Below are positions 56,946 through 64,000 of a DNA stretch of 64,000 bases, one piece after another (position 1 is the stretch's first letter; the number at the start of each line of letters is the position of its first letter). The stretch spans positions 9,988,109 to 10,052,108 of the forward strand of contig JAJEKV010000004.1 in the NCBI GenBank assembly GCA_021234155.1, read 5' to 3'. The position numbers and the translations under genes were made by a program. Source of the stretch: Isoetes taiwanensis. Lineage: Eukaryota > Streptophyta > Lycopodiopsida > Isoetales > Isoetaceae. The notes below the pieces were generated by a model that was not told where the DNA came from, ran no database searches, and worked only from the letters and a program-made list of their open reading frames with translations.

Positions 56946-57892
56946 TTATTTTTCGGAGGAGCCGTTCAAATGGCGCCTTTCGGAATTAGTACACTGTTGA
57001 AAGTGCCTAATCTCCCTGAACACACGGGCATGCTTTGAGTTTGGCCCGTGGTGGACTTTCTTGGGCGGCTCCGGCCGTGGCGGCGGTGGCTTTGGCTGAT
57101 TCTTGGGCCTCCCACCTTTAATGTACTTTTGTATATTCTGCTTGCAGTACCAGTCATTGTACCTCTTCCATCTATGGAGGTACTCCTTGTATGCCTTCTT
57201 ACGCCGCTGGAATTCACGATCCTGCTTGAGCATGAATTCCCGCTCACCTACCTTCTGCTTCTTGATTACCTTAGGTGACTTGGGCCACTTAGGATAAGGT
57301 GGGTGAGCGTCGGGGTTAGATGATTCCCCGACATCCTGCTCGGGCTCTTCCTCATCCTGCCCGGCTTCTTCAGTCTCCTCCTCCTCATCGGTAGACTCCC
57401 GACGATGTTCTTCAATACGCACGGTGCCCCTTGGCCGATCCTGGTCCCTCTTGAACCGCTTCTCTCTCCTCCGTGCTACCTTCTCTCTCTCCCTCTTCTT
57501 CCTTTGGGCTCTCTCCTCTGGCCATTCAACCACTTTCTCCTTGCCCTTCTTCTTCTTGGAAGTGCCGACTTCCTCCTCCTGCCGCTGCTGCTCCTGCTGC
57601 TACTGCTGTTGCTGCTGCTCTTGCTCCTGCTCATCCCCCTGCTGCTATCCCTCTTGCTTCGACGGCCAGCTAAGGTTGACGGTTTCATCCGTCCTTTGTG
57701 TTCCCCCGAGGAGCCACTCTGTTCCCTCTCTTGTGAGGCGTGGAAGATGTCGTCTGTTGAGCTAGATGACTCCTCCTCCTTCCCGGGCTTGAGATGGTCC
57801 GGAATCTTCTTTCCGGTACCTCCTACTGCTGCCACCATCGAAGGGATGCGCCTGGGGCTATACTTCCTGGCTGTGCATTTGGTGCATGCCAT
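56946..57892 (-). pseudogene. Unknown retroelement protein with histone-H3-like N-terminus
   Basis: ATG at 57892 opens MACTKCTARKYSPRRIPSMV; the first ten residues match the histone H3 tail at M, A, T4, K5, T7, A8, R9, K10 (counting Met as 1). It continues with a Ser/acidic stretch, a poly-Gln region (about 57590-57655, where the frame shifts and a stop occurs), then a strongly charged segment (RAQRKKREREKVARRREKRF; acidic EEEETEEAGQDEEEPEQD), a basic helix-rich part (EFQRRKKAYKEYLHRWKRYN) and a Pro-rich end to 56946. No domain recognised. Close to the tRNA-Met primer site, so it is the first ORF of the element. It could act as gag or as a chromatin-interacting accessory protein. Confidence 0.55.
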
Positions 57893-58408
57893 GTCTTACG
57901 GTTAAGAAAACTGATTAGGTTAAGCTGAAGATCAAAGAAGAGAGGTTTAGGGAAAGATAGGGAGAAATGGGTGGTAAAATGGTATTTAAAAAGGAAAGAT
58001 GCTCTAGGGAATATTCTCCTACCGTTAATAGCCCTATTAATTAGCCCCCCCTCCATCCAATATACATACTTATTAATATATGATTACTGCTGTATTATAC
58101 TTTAAAATTCGAATTTTCCTAATGGTTTGAAGTGCCAATTATGGATTTGCGCTATTTTTCACCCGGGTCTCGGATTGGGCTGCTAATGCATAATTTTCAC
58201 TCCAATTTTACTAGAATGTTAATTTGACTCATCCTTTTTCCCACATTTAACAACTTAGCCTAACTTTACGAACCCACTACCTAGGAGAAAAAATTTCCCC
58301 CTATTTTTGAGCTTCAATGGTGGAATTTTCATCCCACACCCTATTAGGCATGTTAGACTACTTAGCTAGGGATATGGTCAGTGCTAGTTCTTGGTCAACC
58401 AAGAACAT

Positions 58409-58421
58409 GGCTCTGATACCA
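58409..58421 (-). other. Retroelement primer-binding site (initiator tRNA-Met)
   Basis: The minus strand reads TGGTATCAGAGCC, the complement of the plant initiator tRNA-Met 3' end used by many LTR retrotransposons. It is one base from the LTR end (...GTCACA). Confidence 0.9.
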
Positions 58422-58422
58422 T

Positions 58423-59990
58423 TGTGACGCGGCGCCTGGCCATACACTCCGTAGGAAATCCCCCATCCAGTTCTTTGACTGCACAGGCCCTCCGTCTATC
58501 CTGCACTCTGGGGTATCCCTAGTGTGGGAAGGGGATACGAAGGTGTCTTGCGCGCCCTTCCCCTATGGGCTCCTATAACAGCGGAAGCATAAACAATGTC
58601 AGAACTAGCAATAACAATACATCGAACTACCTCGAAGGGTAGCACATCCATACATCCATAGATACAATAGAGATAAACACATGCCGTAAAACATGAGAGC
58701 TCCTACTCAATGCTCAGACTCATGGGGAGGTAGATTGACGGCTAGGCCTCAAGATAGAGTATACCGAGTCATAACAATGGCGGGGCTGGCTCGAGACAAT
58801 GGCTAGGATTGACCACTCCATCCGCCCCTCCTGTGTATACTTTGCAGATGGGCTAGATCGGGCTCTGGTACGACTCTAGCCTTCCGGATACACAATCTCA
58901 CGGTATCACCCATCGAGACTTCTCCGGGTTGCATCTCCCCGGTCTGTCGAGGCAGGAAGGGTTCCATCTCCCCTTCCCGGGGTCTAGAGGTTCCACGGGC
59001 GGCTAGAGAATCGTGGCGAAACACGATTCTTCCCCGACTTAACCCCCCAAAACAAGAGCTAGGTTGTCACCTGCATCTCTTGAGAGGCAGGGCGGCACCA
59101 TTGCCCCAGGAGGTGTCGGACCCATGCCCGGCCCACTCGAAGTGACCGGCCATAAGCCTAGCTCGCTATGGGGTCCCCAGTAGCCATGCTCAGCAGGGAC
59201 CCTCCCTCCGTCTCGCCTCTAGCCCCGTTATGTAGTGATGAGTCATATCATAGCTCCCATAGCCCGGTGGGTTCCTATGCACAGGCCGCATAATAATAGG
59301 AACTAAAAGGTCTAAGCTAGGAGCATTACTAAGTAATGGCTACTAGGTCTCTACCCCCCTTCCCAATACAAGAGGAGCAAACATGATCAACCAATATCAC
59401 ATATCCACATAACATGATCATAATAAGAAGAACATCTAAACCTAATCATATACATGTAACTTAAAGTTAGGGTTCATTGATTAGGGTTCAAGATCTATAC
59501 TGAGGCGTCTAGGAATGCTCTATTAGAGACACGAAATGCTAACTCATCTAGAGTCCTAACTTCCAGATGATCTACAAGGAACTCTAATCCAAATACTTGC
59601 TCCCGAGGAACTCCCTCCTATTCCCGGCGTCTCCATGGTCTTCGAGGTGGTCGAAGTAGCTCTCATTCCAAGGATGTGCACACGTTCTGGGGGCTGCTGT
59701 GCTAGGCTGTGCCACAACAAACGGTTCTCGAAAGGGAGTTTCGAGCGCAAGGAAGGTTCACAGACTGTTGGAGCCAGGAAAGAGGCCTAGGGTTAGGGTT
59801 TAGGCCTTTATAGGTTAGGGTTCACATGTTATGCCACGTGGCTCCAATAGGGTAGTCCCATGTGGCGGGTGCCCAATAGATTAAGGCCATGTGGAAAATG
59901 GTCTTAACCTTAGGTTGGCTAAGTTATATGAATAACTTAGTCATGCACCTTATATCACTAATCTAAGGTATACAAGGCTATGAAGGTAGA
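58423..59990 (-). mobile_element. 5' LTR of the element
   Basis: It ends (minus strand) at GGCGCCGCGTCACA next to the primer site. The far border is uncertain, about 59950-60000. It contains a TATAAAGG box (59812-59805, minus), telobox-like CTAACCCTA repeats, and two poorly diverged CACGTGG motifs near 59840. No second LTR is present in the window, so no insertion age can be derived and the element is incomplete or truncated. Confidence 0.7.
59805..59812 (-). promoter_or_regulatory. TATA box of the LTR promoter
   Basis: TATAAAGG on the minus strand, followed by a telobox-like AAACCCTAACCCTAG. It is well placed for transcription into the primer site about 1.4 kb downstream. Confidence 0.55.
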
Positions 59991-61180
59991 CTTGTATAGT
60001 GACGGACCTGAAAATATGCGGAGCACATCAAGCAGGATGGCCCATAGGGTGAAATCGAGTTTCCAATTTAATTATGGAACTAAAAATGGGCCTACAAGCC
60101 ACTTTGAAGAAATTAAAAGGAACCTCTTTACTGGATATTCCATTTTGCAAAATTCTCGTTATTGTGGGAAGCTCGAGATATGTGCTATCAAATATGCAAG
60201 AATCGTCTCGTCCTAGCCTCGAGTTCTAGGACCTTGAAACCCTGGAGAGAGAAAGTTGTGCACGCGCTAGAGAGAGACTAACAAGGGCACTAGAGGCTCT
60301 AATGGGACTCTAGGGAGAGATTGGAGATAAGATAGAGGAAAAATTTAAAGAATGCCCTTGTATTTTAGAGTATTTGCCAAAGTGCCTCAGTATTTGCAGA
60401 AAATTACCCAAAATAGACTATGATACTTCAAATTTGAAGCAAAAAATGGTATCATTGGGGGGCAATGATACTGTGTATGAAGTGAAGATATGGTCCAGTA
60501 TGAGAAGTATTCTGACCGCCATTTTGCCCCTCATTTGGATAATGACCAACCAACTTTACTTTCTCATTCATTTGTAAACCTCATACTTTCCTAGACCTGT
60601 GCTTCTACTCTATTTTGCGGATAAATTCAGGAATCAATTTTCCATTCAAAGAAGTCTGACGCATTGATGTGCATTCATTTCTGTTTGTGAATTGGCTAGT
60701 TTTAGTCATCAATATGGATACTGCCATAGTTCTTGAAGCTTGCCAACAACATGTTGGAATTTGCTAATCGAATCTACAATTCCTTATCTCTTTTCATAGT
60801 ACACTATATTCCTATTACGGTAAGGAAAAAGCAGAGAACGGATCATGCTGAATGACCTTATCCACAACTTTTTAGGTGCATGCCGATTGTAAGCATTGAA
60901 AAGCAAGAACAGATTCGTTATATGAAATTTGGCGTTTAGCAGTATGGCGGGTGTGACATATTCGCTTCTCCTTTATAATTTTGGAATCAATGGCAGCTCC
61001 AAATGTGAGGCAATATGGCAAATTGAAGGAAGACATTGGCAAGGCCACAGATACAATGGCAACCTGAGGATATGATGCGCCACTAAGGCGAAAGATCAAG
61101 GGGGGCGAAAGGTCTAGCTTTTCCGGTACCGTGAAATGTAAAATAAGACAATAAAAAATATAAAGGGGAGCTTTTATCCA
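59991..61180. other. Non-coding region between LTR and CK2 gene
   Basis: No gene recognised. A short palindrome, GGTATCATTG/CAATGATACT around GGGG, lies at about 60447-60470. The last few hundred bases before 61180 should include the CK2 promoter. Confidence 0.45.
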
Positions 61181-61222
61181 GATGGGGGCTCCATCACAGT
61201 AGAGAGAGGAGAGAGAGCAGAG

Positions 61223-61276
61223 ATGCCGCGCTGGTGGGAGGGAGACTCCGGCAGAGGAGGGGCGAGCTCAACCTAA
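61223..61276 (+). promoter_or_regulatory. Possible upstream ORF in the CK2 alpha leader
   Basis: ATG through TAA encodes 17 residues ([17 protein letters not shown]). It follows a GA-rich tract (61200-61222) and lies about 140 bp before the main start. It is relevant only if the transcript starts upstream and this part is not intronic. Confidence 0.3.
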
Positions 61277-61418
61277 GCATAGCAGGCCTTCGTTTTTTCT
61301 CAGCTGCTTGCCTTCAACCCAGCTGCTGCATTTCGCAGCAGCATCGCAGCAACCTACGGCTCGCTCGGTCGCAAATCTGGCGCAGAAAATCGGTAAATCC
61401 ATCCGTCGCCCTGGGGTT

Positions 61419-63238
<1,820 letters not shown>

Positions 63239-64000
63239 ACAGGTCACTTATTATGCAAGATGAGCTTTACAGTAAAGTTGAATTATTCACTGACGTTTTC
63301 AGCTGCACAGTTCAGGCAGGTTTGGATGTTCTGAAGCATAGGAAACTATGTCTTGAAATGTGTCGATCTATTACCTGACAAAGCTCTGTAATTTGCTATT
63401 CATGCCACTCATGGAGCAGACCATTTCCGGATTTTATTATTTATCTAAAAACGATCAATCATATGGAACTTGTGGTATTTGGTGATGCCGTTTCTGTAAA
63501 TAATTTATGAAGCTAAGCTAATGTATACAAGATTTTGAAATTGCTAATTCTTTAATGCTGTCCTAGCTATATTTTGTTTTTTGAAGCTAAGCTTATATAT
63601 ATATTCGTGGTTAGATTTTCTTTTACATTTATTATAAAATAGTGGTACCGAGGGCGAGAAATGTGTATTTTGGTGTCGTATAATACAATAATTCTTAGAT
63701 CAAAAGCTTTCACCTCATTGGAGGCAACACTAAATCATTGGTTATATGATAGGGTATATCATATTGTTTAATTTGAAAGCTGCTGACTTGTTTTCTTAAC
63801 AACTGACCAGCCTAAGCATTTTTTTTTTAAATTGGCTAAATCTAGGCATTTGGAACTCAGAATATGCCCATCATCAATCAACCACACCCACAAGATTAGA
63901 TAACCTAAAATCAAAGTAAGGCACAAATGTATGCCTGAAAACCTAAACCAACATTTATTTCTGCTCGAAGAAAATGTACAAATGTATGCACCAAAACTTC
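63239..64000. other. 3' flank of the CK2 gene
   Basis: AT-rich. It probably contains the 3' UTR in its first few hundred bases. No further gene seen. Confidence 0.5.

Noticed and set aside
57405-57905. 166-aa plus-strand Leu-rich ORF
   Set aside because: It is the reverse strand of the Gln- and charge-rich retroelement ORF; poly-Leu is the antisense of the CAG-type tract.
59780-59820. Interstitial telomere array
   Set aside because: Only a few TTAGGG/TTTAGG-like units; better read as telobox-like promoter motifs in the LTR.

Overview
The window is nuclear DNA of a land plant with a large, repeat-rich genome. Evidence is GT-AG introns, plant-type CK2 alpha, SUVH-type SRA domains, an ORTHRUS/VIM relic, a chromovirus, and a retroelement primer site matching plant initiator tRNA-Met. 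A fern, other seed-free vascular plant or gymnosperm fits the gene/repeat ratio and the SWIM-type MULE relic, but I cannot settle the clade from sequence alone.

Three genes look intact. (1) About 4967-8050 (+): a 13-exon HAD-superfamily 5'-nucleotidase-domain protein of about 612 aa. (2) 35819-38191 (+): an intronless 790-aa protein with two complete SUVH-type SRA (SET- and RING-associated) domains in tandem and no SET domain. This is the most unusual gene here. (3) 61419-63238 (+): a 10-exon CK2 catalytic subunit of 333 aa, with every exon joining in frame.

The rest is layered mobile DNA and relics. 1-13 kb: a Mutator-like MITE with a 9-bp target duplication, a 60-bp minisatellite, and the first copy of a ~2-kb dispersed repeat that was itself hit by a second Mutator-like insertion; the second copy (31773-33838) preserves the empty site. 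13.4-20.6 kb: a complex of direct and inverted modules forming a large imperfect palindrome. 22-31 kb: a Ty3-type reverse transcriptase split by a LINE, the LINE in turn split by an 18S rRNA-ITS1 fragment; a PIF/Harbinger-like element with TAA duplications; and a second LINE copy in the opposite orientation. 34-39.6 kb: foldback DNA, the tandem-SRA gene, and a GGAATCAC-rich array. 42.7-49 kb: a decayed VIM/ORTHRUS gene (also SRA-bearing) about 4.5 kb beyond the SRA gene, a SWIM transposase relic, a one-stop unknown ORF, and a LINE C-terminal relic. 49-60 kb: co-oriented minus-strand retroelement material, namely a chromovirus gag-pol and, upstream of it, two unknown protein relics, a tRNA-Met primer site and an LTR. 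One of these proteins starts like a histone H3 tail.

One functional theme stands out. The SRA fold reads methylated cytosine. The window has a two-SRA reader without a methyltransferase domain, a dead maintenance-methylation E3 gene next to it, and heavily C-to-T decayed transposons. Any working connection between these is inference.
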